Shown: positions 7,805 to 16,420 of the stretch, one piece after another
How the letters are laid out: every line of letters begins with the position of its first letter
How positions within the stretch are numbered: the stretch's first letter is position 1
Origin: an uncultured Acidocella sp.
GTDB taxonomy: Bacteria > Pseudomonadota > Alphaproteobacteria > Acetobacterales > Acetobacteraceae
Length of the DNA: 64,000 nt
Reading direction: 5' to 3'
Assembly (NCBI RefSeq): GCF_946222605.1
Contig: NZ_CAMIIE010000018.1
Span: forward strand, 1 to 64,000
Notes under the pieces: model-generated
Told to the model about the DNA's origin: nothing
Databases searched by the model: none
Seen by the model: only the letters and a program-made list of their open reading frames with translations
Position numbers and translations under genes: made by a program

Positions 7805-8575
7805 TCACGGTACGGCCAAAGACGGGTTTTCCAGGAAGACGACATCCCGTCCGCGCCTCTGCAGCACCTGTCCGCCGTCGATCACCAGCGTCTGGCCATG
7901 AAAGGCGGGGCTGGCGAGAATGAAATCGATCGCGTTCAAAATCTGATCCGGCGTACAGCCCTGGCCCATCGGGTTGTTGCGATGGCTGCGCTCGAACTCC
8001 GCTTCCGACTGCAATTTGCTGATCAGGGTGAGCCCCGGCGCAATGCCGGCGACGCGCAGTGTTGGCGCCAACGCCATGGCGTGCATCTGGATCATGCCCT
8101 GCAGCGCGATTTTCGACAGGCTATAGGAGAAGTAATCCGGGTTGAGGCCAAACACCTTGTTATCGACGATGCTGATGGCGACGCCGGCCTTATTCCGGCT
8201 GACCAGGGATTTATACATATATTGGGTGAGCAGCGCCGGGGCGAAGAGATTGACCCGCATATGCGCTTCCAGCCCCGCCGGCGTCACCGAAACCGCGCTG
8301 TCATAGTCAAAGCCCGAGGCGCTGTTGATCAGCAGGCCGAGGGGGCAGATGCTGTCACATTGGCGGAAGGCCGCCTCGACCTGTTGCGCATCGCCAAGAT
8401 CGGCGCCGACCGCGCTGGCATGTCCGCCGGCGGCGATAATATCACTTACAACCTGGTCAGCGCCCTCGGCGGAGTTGTGGTAATGCACGAAGATATGACG
8501 CTCGCTTGTGCCGAGATGCCGCGCGATGATGCCGCCCAGCCGCCGCCCGCCTCCGGTAACCAAGACGCCTTCCAT
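7805..8575 (-). CDS. Short-chain dehydrogenase/reductase, pteridine-reductase-like
   Basis: A 256-residue SDR. The N-terminal cofactor loop is LVTGGGRRLGGIIARHL; the TGxGRRxG form with adjacent arginines is characteristic of NADPH-dependent pteridine reductases and dihydromonapterin reductase (FolM). The usual NNAG is replaced by NSASGFDYD, also common in that group, and the catalytic Tyr-x3-Lys is in YFSYSLSKIALQG. The C-terminal region APGLTLISKLQSEAEFE resembles the substrate loop. A role in reducing a pterin is inferred from these motifs; another carbonyl substrate is possible. It is upstream of the GGT-like gene on the same strand. The 250-270 bp between it and cysD contains no gene that I can support. 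Confidence 0.8.
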   Translation of the reverse strand: MEGVLVTGGGRRLGGIIARHLGTSERHIFVHYHNSAEGADQVVSDIIAAGGHASAVGADLGDAQQVEAAFRQCDSICPLGLLINSASGFDYDSAVSVTPAGLEAHMRVNLFAPALLTQYMYKSLVSRNKAGVAISIVDNKVFGLNPDYFSYSLSKIALQGMIQMHAMALAPTLRVAGIAPGLTLISKLQSEAEFERSHRNNPMGQGCTPDQILNAIDFILASPAFHGQTLVIDGGQVLQRRGRDVVFLENPSLAVP

Positions 8576-8851
8576 GATCTTCCCTCTTCAACCGATAACT
8601 GCCCTGAGGGAAATAGACGAGCCGCCCGGTAAACCCAAGCCCCGGCTGGCGGGCGATATGGGGCCAGAAAAAACGCCCCTTGATGCGGGACGTGGGACAA
8701 AAAAATCGCACCAGATGTCGCCGGCCGGCAATAAGCTCCTGAATCCTGTAGGGAATTCGTGTTTGGGCTTGCCAGAGCGGTTCAGCCGGTGCATTGCGCA
8801 ACCTGTATGAAGGCCTAAATTGATCGAATGCCAGCTTCCCAGGAGTGCGCT

Positions 8852-9790
8852 TTGTTGAAGACACCTGATCTGCCCGCCACTGCCGCGCCGCAAATTTTGA
8901 CGCATTTGCAGCGCCTGGAAGCCGAGGCCATCCATATCATGCGTGAGGTGGTGGCGGAGAGTGAAAACCCCGTCATGCTGTACTCCGTTGGCAAAGACAG
9001 CGCGGTGATGCTGCATCTCGCCCGCAAGGCCTTCTACCCCTCGCCCCCGCCATTTCCGCTGCTCCATGTCGATACGACCTGGAAGTTTAAGGCCATGTAT
9101 GAGCTGCGCGACCGCATGGCCAAAGAGAGCGGCATGGAATTGCTTGTTTATCAAAATCCGGAAGCGAAAGAGAAAGGCATCAATCCTTTCGATCACGGCC
9201 CGTTGCACACGGATATGTGGAAGACCGAGGGGCTGAAGCAGGCGCTCGACAAATACGGGTTTGACGCGGCCTTTGGCGGCGCGCGCCGGGACGAGGAGAA
9301 GAGCCGCGCGAAGGAGCGGATTTTCTCCTTCAGGTCGGCCAACCACCGCTGGGACCCCAAGGCGCAGCGCCCGGAATTGTGGAATCTCTACAACGCCAGG
9401 AAAAACAAGGGCGAAAGCATTCGCGTCTTTCCGATATCCAACTGGACCGAGCTGGATATCTGGCAATATATCCAGCTGGAGCGCATCCCGATCGTACCGC
9501 TTTATTTCGCGGCTGAACGCCCTGTCGTGGAGCGTGACGGGTTGTTGATCATGGTCGATGATGACCGGTTTCGCCTGCGCGATGGTGAAACGCCGGTTAT
9601 GAAATCCGTCCGGTTTCGCACGCTTGGCTGCTATCCTTTGTCGGGGGCGGTTGAAAGCAAGGCTCATTCCATCAGTGAAGTGATCCAGGAAACCCTGCTC
9701 ACCACCACCTCCGAGCGGCAGGGGCGTGTGATCGACAAGGATGCAGGCGGCGCCAGCATGGAAAAGAAGAAGCAGGAGGGATATTTCTGA
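8852..9790 (+). CDS. cysD: Sulfate adenylyltransferase small subunit CysD
   Basis: The catalytic subunit of ATP sulfurylase, which makes adenosine 5'-phosphosulfate from ATP and sulfate. It belongs to the PP-loop family: VMLYSVGKDSAVMLHLARKA holds the SxGKDS loop, followed by LHVDTTWKF and GGARRDEEKSRAKERIFSF. The C-terminus RQGRVIDKDAGGASMEKKKQ is typical. The start is chosen by ribosome binding site: AGGAG at 8841-8845 is 6 bp before TTG 8852 (9 bp before TTG 8855). An in-frame ATG at 8828 lacks a good site and would put AGGAG inside the gene. About 312 residues, normal for CysD. The stop overlaps the cysNC start by one base, so translation is coupled. Confidence 0.95.
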   Translation: MLKTPDLPATAAPQILTHLQRLEAEAIHIMREVVAESENPVMLYSVGKDSAVMLHLARKAFYPSPPPFPLLHVDTTWKFKAMYELRDRMAKESGMELLVYQNPEAKEKGINPFDHGPLHTDMWKTEGLKQALDKYGFDAAFGGARRDEEKSRAKERIFSFRSANHRWDPKAQRPELWNLYNARKNKGESIRVFPISNWTELDIWQYIQLERIPIVPLYFAAERPVVERDGLLIMVDDDRFRLRDGETPVMKSVRFRTLGCYPLSGAVESKAHSISEVIQETLLTTTSERQGRVIDKDAGGASMEKKKQEGYF

Positions 9791-11700
9791 TGTCCGAAAT
9801 TCAGACCGGCTCCTATAAGGTCGATGCGCTGATCGCCGAGGATATTGACGCTTATCTCCTGCAGCATCAGCATAAATCCCTGCTGCGCTTCATCACCTGC
9901 GGTTCCGTCGATGACGGAAAATCGACCCTGATCGGGCGCCTGCTGTACGATTCAAAGATGATCTTCGAGGATCAGCTGGCGGCACTTGAGTCCGATTCCA
10001 AGAAAATCGGCACGCAAGGGCAGAATATCGATTTTGCGTTGCTGGTTGATGGCCTCGCGGCGGAGCGCGAACAAGGGATCACCATCGACGTCGCCTATCG
10101 GTTCTTCGCGACTGAAAAGCGGAAATTCATCGTCGCCGACACGCCAGGCCACGAGCAATATACCCGAAACATGGTGACGGGCGCCTCCACGGCTGATCTT
10201 GCCATCATTCTCGTCGATGCGCGCAAGGGGATTCTGACCCAGACCCGACGCCACTCTTGTCTCGCCCATCTCATCGGCATCCGGCACCTCGTGCTGGCGG
10301 TGAACAAGATGGATCTGATCGGATATGATCAGCAGAAATATGATCGCATTGTCGAGGAATATAGAAGCTTTTCGCAAAGCATAGGGATTAAATCATTCAC
10401 CCCGATGCCGATTTCCGGGTATGTGGGTGACAATATCACCGCGCGCTCCAAGAACACACCCTGGTATACGGGCGTGCCTCTGGTCGAGCTTCTCGAAAAT
10501 GTTGAACTGGATGTGACGGCTGACCAGGGCAAGGCGTTTCGCATGCCGGTGCAATGGGTGAATAGGCCGAATTTGGATTTCCGCGGCTTCTCCGGTCTCG
10601 TCGCGACAGGCTGCGTCAAGCGCGGTGATGCAATTCGTGTTCTGCCGTCGGGAAAAACCTCTTCGATCGATCGGATCGTGACATTCTCGGGGGATCTCGA
10701 GCAGGCTGTCGCCGGCCAGTCCGTGACGCTGTGCCTGGCCGACGAAATCGATTGCTCGCGCGGCGATGTGATCACCACGGCCGATGAACCGGTGCAGGTT
10801 GCCGACCAGTTTGAAGCAACCATCGTCTGGATGGCCGACGAGATGATGACGCCTGGCCGCTCTTATTGGATGAAGATCGGAACACAGACGGTTTCGGCTT
10901 CAATCCAGGCGCCCAAATATCAGATCAACGTCAATACGCTCGAGCGGACGGCGGTCAAGACGCTTGAGCTGAACGCGATCGGTGTCGCGAATATCACCAC
11001 CGACCGCGCGATCCCGTTCGAAGCCTACGAGACCAACCGAACTTTGGGTGGCTTCATCATCATCGAAAAGATGACGAATGCGACTGTTGCGGCCGGGATG
11101 CTGCATTTCTCGCTCAGGCGGTCCCAAAACGTGCATTGGCAAGCGCTTGATGTGTCGCGGGACGTTCGAGCCAGCCTGAAAAACCAAAAGCCTGTGGTGC
11201 TTTGGTTCACGGGGCTTTCCGGCGCGGGCAAGAGCACGATTGCCAATCTGGTCGAGAAAAAACTGGTCCGGATGAACCGGCATACATTCCTGCTCGATGG
11301 TGACAATGTTCGTCATGGCTTGAACAAGAATCTTGGCTTCACGCAGGCCGACCGTATCGAAAATATTCGCCGCGTCGGTGAGGTCGCGAAGCTGATGACG
11401 GATGCCGGGTTGATCGTCATCACCGCCTTCATTTCGCCGTTCCGCTCGGAGCGTGACATGGTACGGCAGATGATGGCACCGAATGAGTTCGTCGAGGTGT
11501 TTGTTGATACGGCCTTGGAGGAAGCAGAACGGCGCGATGTCAAAGGGCTGTATAAGAAGGCGCGATCGGGCGAATTGAAGAATTTCACCGGGATCGACAG
11601 CCCCTATGAGGCGCCGCTCGATCCAGAGGTTCGCATCGATACGTCCAGGATGACGCCAGAAGAGGCCGCGGACATGATCGTGGAGAGACTGATTCCGTGA
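9790..11700 (+). CDS. cysNC: CysN-CysC fusion: sulfate adenylyltransferase GTPase subunit and APS kinase
   Basis: A 636-residue bifunctional protein. Residues 1 to about 440 are the EF-Tu-like GTPase subunit CysN: P-loop CGSVDDGKST (38-46), ADTPGHEQYTRNMVTG (about 117) and NKMD. Residues from about 455 are APS kinase CysC, with its own P-loop GLSGAGKST at about 475, LLDGDNVRHGLNKNLGF and the FISPFRSERDMVR segment. Together with CysD it converts sulfate to APS and then PAPS; GTP hydrolysis drives the first step. The fused form is common in alphaproteobacteria. It overlaps cysD by 1 bp and cysQ by 4 bp. Full length, no defect seen. Confidence 0.97.
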   Translation: MSEIQTGSYKVDALIAEDIDAYLLQHQHKSLLRFITCGSVDDGKSTLIGRLLYDSKMIFEDQLAALESDSKKIGTQGQNIDFALLVDGLAAEREQGITIDVAYRFFATEKRKFIVADTPGHEQYTRNMVTGASTADLAIILVDARKGILTQTRRHSCLAHLIGIRHLVLAVNKMDLIGYDQQKYDRIVEEYRSFSQSIGIKSFTPMPISGYVGDNITARSKNTPWYTGVPLVELLENVELDVTADQGKAFRMPVQWVNRPNLDFRGFSGLVATGCVKRGDAIRVLPSGKTSSIDRIVTFSGDLEQAVAGQSVTLCLADEIDCSRGDVITTADEPVQVADQFEATIVWMADEMMTPGRSYWMKIGTQTVSASIQAPKYQINVNTLERTAVKTLELNAIGVANITTDRAIPFEAYETNRTLGGFIIIEKMTNATVAAGMLHFSLRRSQNVHWQALDVSRDVRASLKNQKPVVLWFTGLSGAGKSTIANLVEKKLVRMNRHTFLLDGDNVRHGLNKNLGFTQADRIENIRRVGEVAKLMTDAGLIVITAFISPFRSERDMVRQMMAPNEFVEVFVDTALEEAERRDVKGLYKKARSGELKNFTGIDSPYEAPLDPEVRIDTSRMTPEEAADMIVERLIP

Positions 11701-12434
11701 CCGATCTTGAATTGGCCAAGGCCATCGCGGAGGCGGCGGGGAAATTGTTGCTTGAGCTGCGGGGGGCGGGCTTGTTCTCCGGCAAGGCGTTGGGAAAGGC
11801 CGGGGATCGCGTCGCGAATGCCTTCATCATGGAGGCGCTTGCAGAAAATCGTCCGCATGATGCCGTGCTCTCCGAAGAGGAAAGAGACAATCCGTCCCGG
11901 CTGCAGGCGGAGCGTGTATGGATCGTCGATCCGTTGGACGGCACGCGCGAATATGCCGAAGGCCGCGATGATTGGGCGGTTCATGTCGGCCTTGCGATCA
12001 ATGGCGTGGCCAAAATAGGCGCGGTCGCTCTTCCCGCAAGCGGCGTGGTCATGCTCTCCGAGCCTCATGACGTAAAGCAGAGCCCTGAAAAATTGCGGAT
12101 GCTTGTCAGCCGGTCGCGGCCGGCGAAGGAAGCGCTTGATGTCGCCGAGGCTCTGGGGGCGGAGCTGGTGCCGATGGGCTCCGCGGGCGCCAAGGCGATG
12201 GCGGTTCTGCGTGGTGATGCCGATATCTATCTCCACACCGGAGGGCAGTATGAATGGGATAATTGCGCCCCGGCTGCTGTAGCTTTGGCGGCTGGATTGC
12301 ATGCCTCACGCGTGGACGGAACTGATCTGGTCTATAACAACGCCGATCCTTATCTGCCGGATCTGCTGATCTGTAGGAAAGAATTGGCGCCTCACGTTTT
12401 TCAAAAACTATCCGCGTGCCGCCCGGTTGAATAA
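11697..12434 (+). CDS. cysQ: 3'(2'),5'-bisphosphate nucleotidase CysQ
   Basis: A 245-residue inositol-monophosphatase-fold enzyme that removes the 3'-phosphate from PAP, the by-product of PAPS use, and may help control PAPS levels. Metal-binding motifs: acidic SEEE (59-62) and WIVDPLDGTREYAEG with the DPxDGT signature at 78-83, then a late EWDNCAPAAV aspartate. It starts with GTG overlapping the cysNC stop (GTGA), completing the cysD-cysNC-cysQ operon. It runs to within 10 bp of the convergent GGDEF/EAL gene, with no terminator visible between them. Confidence 0.95.
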   Translation: MTDLELAKAIAEAAGKLLLELRGAGLFSGKALGKAGDRVANAFIMEALAENRPHDAVLSEEERDNPSRLQAERVWIVDPLDGTREYAEGRDDWAVHVGLAINGVAKIGAVALPASGVVMLSEPHDVKQSPEKLRMLVSRSRPAKEALDVAEALGAELVPMGSAGAKAMAVLRGDADIYLHTGGQYEWDNCAPAAVALAAGLHASRVDGTDLVYNNADPYLPDLLICRKELAPHVFQKLSACRPVE

Positions 12435-12443
12435 CGGAATCTT

Positions 12444-14345
12444 TTAAAACGGGCTGGCTTCGATCGGCCAGGATGGCGCAGGGCGGCCAAAATGGTAGCC
12501 CTGCATCAATTGAAATCCCGTCTCGTTGAGAGTCTGCTTTTGCGAAAGCCGCTCCACCCCTTCGGCGATCACGTGCAATCCGAGAATTTTAGAAAGATGC
12601 AAGATACCGGCGGCCATTTTTTCTGAGTTCGCGGTTTGACCGACCCCAGCAATCAGCGAACGATCGACTTTTAAAAGATCGAAGGGGTATTTATGCAGCC
12701 AGCTTAATGAAGAATATCCGGTCCCGAAATCGTCGAGAGCCAGGCGGAAGCCGCGCTGCTTCAAATCCTCAAGAATGTTCAGGGAACGTTCGGGATAGGA
12801 CATTGCGGATTGTTCCGTGACTTCAAGAATAAACCGGCTTGTCGGCACGGCTTCGTTCAAGCAGATCGCTTCGAACTGAGCGGGCAGTTCGGTGTTCGCC
12901 AACTGTACCGCCGAGATATTCAAACTGACCAAGCTATTCGCATTGCCACCTTTTTGGGTGTGGTTTTTCATCCAGTGACATGCGGATCTCATGACATGCA
13001 AGCCGATTTCGTTGATCAGCCCGGTCTCCTCGGCCACGGAGATGAATTCGCCGGGCGGAATGATGTCGCGCTCTCTTTGCCAGCGCAATAGCCCCTCATA
13101 GGCAAAGACGGCGCCGGTGAACGTATCGATGATTGGTTGATAATGCAGTACAAGTTCGTTGCGGTGAACAGCTTCCCTGAGTTCGGCTTCAAGCTCAACG
13201 CGCCGCTCGACCGTCTTGTGCATTGGCGATTCGAAGCGAACAATCGGTTGTTCCTTATGCCGTTTCGCCTCATACATGGCGATATCGGCGTCGCGCAGTG
13301 CGGGTTCGTGGTCCTCGTAATGGCTGAGGGCGCCGACGAGCCCGATACTTACGCCGATTGTATAAGGCTTGCCGCCTAGCATGTAGGGGGCGGTAAGAGA
13401 GGCCAGCAAGGTCTGTGCTGTTTTTAAAATCGCATCAGGATCCTCGTCTATGCTCTGCAGCAAAACGAATTCATCACCGGAATGCCGGCCGACAATGCAT
13501 TTATCCTGCGAGAACGCGTCCTGGAGTGCTGATGAATTGCACCGTGCGGCCAAAGCCGACAATCGTTCAGCCACCTGAATCAGAAGTTCATTGCCTCTAT
13601 GATGCCCCAAACTGTCATTGATGAGTTTGAAGCGATCGAGGTCAAGAAACAGCAGGCCGTAATCCGGACCGCGGCCGCTCGCCTTCGCCGCCATCGCGGC
13701 CCGCATTTCCGCAAAGAAGCCTTTGCGGTTCAGCAACCCTGTCAGAGAGTCGTGCGTTGCATCATGCTCGGCCAGTGTCCTGGCCCGCTCGAGCTCTTCG
13801 GCCAGTTGATGCTGCTCCTGTAGCGCCTGCTTCAAGTCGCTCGCCGTCTGCGTTGCCGTTTCCGCAAGTAGGCTCTTTTCAAAAACGGTTTTTTCCAAAG
13901 CGTCGGCTTGCGCCAACAGCAGATCCGCCAACTCGATAATAAACGCTGACGCGCCGCTTATCATGATGAAAGGTTCGAACCGGTTTGAATCGCATCTCGC
14001 CAGGGCCGCGCGGCAAGCCACGGAAAGCGGTGTATCCTCGCTTAAAATGAGCGTTTCCGGCTTCGCCGAGGCGAGCAATTCCCGTAAGGGGCGCTTTAAA
14101 AAAACCTCCCGCCCAAATGGCCGGCTGATCACCGCAAAAAACACACGGCGGCTCAACAGGGTACGGCTTTGGTGGTTTTCCTCGATTATGACCCCGGGAA
14201 GCGCCTGTTCTCTCTGAAAAAGCGCTTCCAGCGTAATCGCGGTTTCGTCGATGGAGATGATGTTCGTCCAAGCTTTGAATTGATTCTCAGGCCGGAAAAT
14301 CGAAGCGAGTCGAATATCATCCATAAAATCGAGCGTAACCGCCAA
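12444..14345 (-). CDS. GGDEF-EAL cyclic-di-GMP protein with N-terminal CBS-like region
   Basis: A 633-residue soluble protein. Residues about 40-150 look like a degenerate CBS pair or related sensor (PGVIIEENHQSRTLLSRRVFF, then SRPFGREVFLKRPLRELL). A coiled coil (about 165-200) leads to a GGDEF domain with DSLTGLLNRKGFF and the signature in the form RHSGDEF, so the first glycine is serine; this variant occurs in active cyclases. The C-terminal phosphodiesterase domain has EGLLRW in place of EALLRW, keeping the metal-binding glutamate, and LALDDFGTGYSSLSWL and KVDRSLI intact. A phosphodiesterase with a possibly weak cyclase is the likeliest reading. It is not in an operon with shc (about 100 bp apart) but lies downstream on the same strand. 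Confidence 0.9.
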   Translation of the reverse strand: MAVTLDFMDDIRLASIFRPENQFKAWTNIISIDETAITLEALFQREQALPGVIIEENHQSRTLLSRRVFFAVISRPFGREVFLKRPLRELLASAKPETLILSEDTPLSVACRAALARCDSNRFEPFIMISGASAFIIELADLLLAQADALEKTVFEKSLLAETATQTASDLKQALQEQHQLAEELERARTLAEHDATHDSLTGLLNRKGFFAEMRAAMAAKASGRGPDYGLLFLDLDRFKLINDSLGHHRGNELLIQVAERLSALAARCNSSALQDAFSQDKCIVGRHSGDEFVLLQSIDEDPDAILKTAQTLLASLTAPYMLGGKPYTIGVSIGLVGALSHYEDHEPALRDADIAMYEAKRHKEQPIVRFESPMHKTVERRVELEAELREAVHRNELVLHYQPIIDTFTGAVFAYEGLLRWQRERDIIPPGEFISVAEETGLINEIGLHVMRSACHWMKNHTQKGGNANSLVSLNISAVQLANTELPAQFEAICLNEAVPTSRFILEVTEQSAMSYPERSLNILEDLKQRGFRLALDDFGTGYSSLSWLHKYPFDLLKVDRSLIAGVGQTANSEKMAAGILHLSKILGLHVIAEGVERLSQKQTLNETGFQLMQGYHFGRPAPSWPIEASPF

Positions 14346-14446
14346 AACAAACGACGTGAAGAGAAAGTTACGTTACGTTAGGAGAGATTCTGTTCAAAAA
14401 TCAAGACGATTTTTGTGGGTTTGTCTTTTTGCTCTATTTTCCGTTG

Positions 14447-16360
14447 TCAGAAGCCAAATTCGATATGGCGGTCATTTCGGGCGATCAGCCGTTGGTAGCG
14501 GCTGAGTGCCAGAACCGGGAAGAAACGCGGATAACCGTGATATTTCAGATAGAAGACGCGCGGAAACCCGACGGCATTATAAGGCGCTTCGCTCCAGCTT
14601 CCATCGGTGCCTTGCGCCGATTGCAGATATTGGATGCCACGTTGTACGGCTTCATGCTCCACCAATCCCGCCGCCATCAAGCCGAGCAGGGCCCAGGCCG
14701 TCTGGCTCGGTAGGCTCTGGGCGGCGACGCCGTGGAATTCTCCGGCAGGCGCGTCTGCGTAGGTCTCGCAATCCTCACCCCATCCGCCATCGGGGCGTTG
14801 TTTGGAGATAAGCCACGAAGCCGCCTTTTCGATCATCGGATCGTCATGCGCAATTCCGGCTGCATTCAAGGCGCACAGCACCGACCAGGTACCGTAGATA
14901 TAATTCGTGCCCCAGCGCCCAAACCAGGACCCGTCAGGCTTCTGCGTCTCTCTCAGGTAGGCAATGCCGCGCTGGATCGCGGGCTGGTCCTCGGCGTGGC
15001 CAAGCTGCGCGAGAAAAGAGATGCAGCGCGCGGAGACATCCTCGGTCGGCGGGTCGAGCAGCGCGCCATGATCCGCGAACGGAATATGGTTGAGATATTG
15101 CCGGTCGTTGTTGATATCGAAGGCGCCCCAGGCGCCGTTGGTCGATTGCATGCCGATGATCCATTCCCGCGCGCGGGAGATGCTTTCGGCATATTTCGGG
15201 TCGCCGGCGCGGTGCAGCAGCATCGCCACCACGGCGGTGTCATCAACGTCGGGGTAATGCGGGTTGTTGTACTGGAAGGCCCATCCGCCGGGGCGTGTGC
15301 CTGGCGTGTTATCGGCCCAGTCACCGACAAGTTCCAGTTCCTGGCGCGGGATCAGCCAATCGCAGGCGGCGGCAAGCGCGTCCTTGTCGCCGGCTTCCGC
15401 CAAGGCATGTCCGGCGAGCGCCGTGTCCCAGACAGGTGACAGGCAAGGCTGGCAATAGGCCTCGGTCTCGCCCACCACAAGCAGTTTGCGAACCGCATTC
15501 CAGGCGATGTCAAAATGCGCGGCATCGCCGAAATGGTCAAACATCATCGCGGCATTGGCCATTGCCGGATAGATGGCGCCGAGCCCATCCTCACCGTTGA
15601 GCCGCTCGATGCTCCAATCGATCGCCTTGCGCACGGCCTTGTCGCGGGTGCGCGCCGGGAAGGCCGGTTCGGCGATCCGCAGCACATCGTCCAATATCTT
15701 GAAGGCCGGGCCCCAGGCGGATTTGTAGGGGCCGCGAATCCAGTCCTTCACCTGATCGGGCGGGGTGACGAACAGCTCGTCGATGCGGATCTGGCGGGGA
15801 TTGCGCGCCCGTGGCTTCACCGCCGCTAAGACCATCAGCGGCACCATCACCGTGCGCGACCAGTAGGATACTTTGCGCATCGTGAAGGGGAACCAGTCCG
15901 GCATCAACACCGCTTCCACCGGGATGACGGGGCAGGCCGTCCAGGGCACCGCACCGAACAGGGCCATCTGAAAGCGGGTGAAAACATTGCTGCGTTCGGC
16001 GCCGCCGGCTGCCAATATCGCGGCGCGGGCGCGGCGCATATGCGGCGCCTCCGGGCTGTCGCCGATCGCCTTCAGCGCGAAATACGCCTTCACCGAACAG
16101 GAGAGATCCATTTTGCCGCCGTGAAACAACGGCCAGCCGCCCTCACAGCCGGGGTAGTCGCCCTGGATCCGGCGCAGATAGACGCCGATCTTGGCTTGCA
16201 GCCCGTCATCGATGCGGTCGAGATAATGCTCAAGCAGCACATATTCGGCGGGAATCGTGGCGTCGGCTTCCAGCTCGTAGCAATAATGCCCATCTTCGCG
16301 CTGCTCCGTGCGGAGGGAGGCGCGGGCCTGTTCAATCGCATCGTCCAGAATGGCGTTCAT
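14447..16360 (-). CDS. shc: Squalene-hopene cyclase
   Basis: A 637-residue terpene cyclase that folds squalene into hopene or hopanol at the inner membrane. The catalytic acid motif DxDD is present as DVDDTAVV (Asp 371-374). Repeated QW motifs are visible, for example QKPDGSWFGRWGTNYIYG and QRPDGGWGEDCETY in the C-terminal half. Length is normal. It is the last gene of hpnA-hpnB-hpnC-hpnD-hpnE-shc, about 60 bp after hpnE, so all steps from farnesyl diphosphate to hopene are encoded together. Hopanoids order the membrane and aid acid and solvent tolerance. Confidence 0.97.
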   Translation of the reverse strand: MNAILDDAIEQARASLRTEQREDGHYCYELEADATIPAEYVLLEHYLDRIDDGLQAKIGVYLRRIQGDYPGCEGGWPLFHGGKMDLSCSVKAYFALKAIGDSPEAPHMRRARAAILAAGGAERSNVFTRFQMALFGAVPWTACPVIPVEAVLMPDWFPFTMRKVSYWSRTVMVPLMVLAAVKPRARNPRQIRIDELFVTPPDQVKDWIRGPYKSAWGPAFKILDDVLRIAEPAFPARTRDKAVRKAIDWSIERLNGEDGLGAIYPAMANAAMMFDHFGDAAHFDIAWNAVRKLLVVGETEAYCQPCLSPVWDTALAGHALAEAGDKDALAAACDWLIPRQELELVGDWADNTPGTRPGGWAFQYNNPHYPDVDDTAVVAMLLHRAGDPKYAESISRAREWIIGMQSTNGAWGAFDINNDRQYLNHIPFADHGALLDPPTEDVSARCISFLAQLGHAEDQPAIQRGIAYLRETQKPDGSWFGRWGTNYIYGTWSVLCALNAAGIAHDDPMIEKAASWLISKQRPDGGWGEDCETYADAPAGEFHGVAAQSLPSQTAWALLGLMAAGLVEHEAVQRGIQYLQSAQGTDGSWSEAPYNAVGFPRVFYLKYHGYPRFFPVLALSRYQRLIARNDRHIEFGF

Positions 16361-16420
16361 CGGAGCGGATTTGGCAGTTTTTTCCGGGGTTGTCCAGTGC
16401 CTATGCGAGCATGGCTGAGA

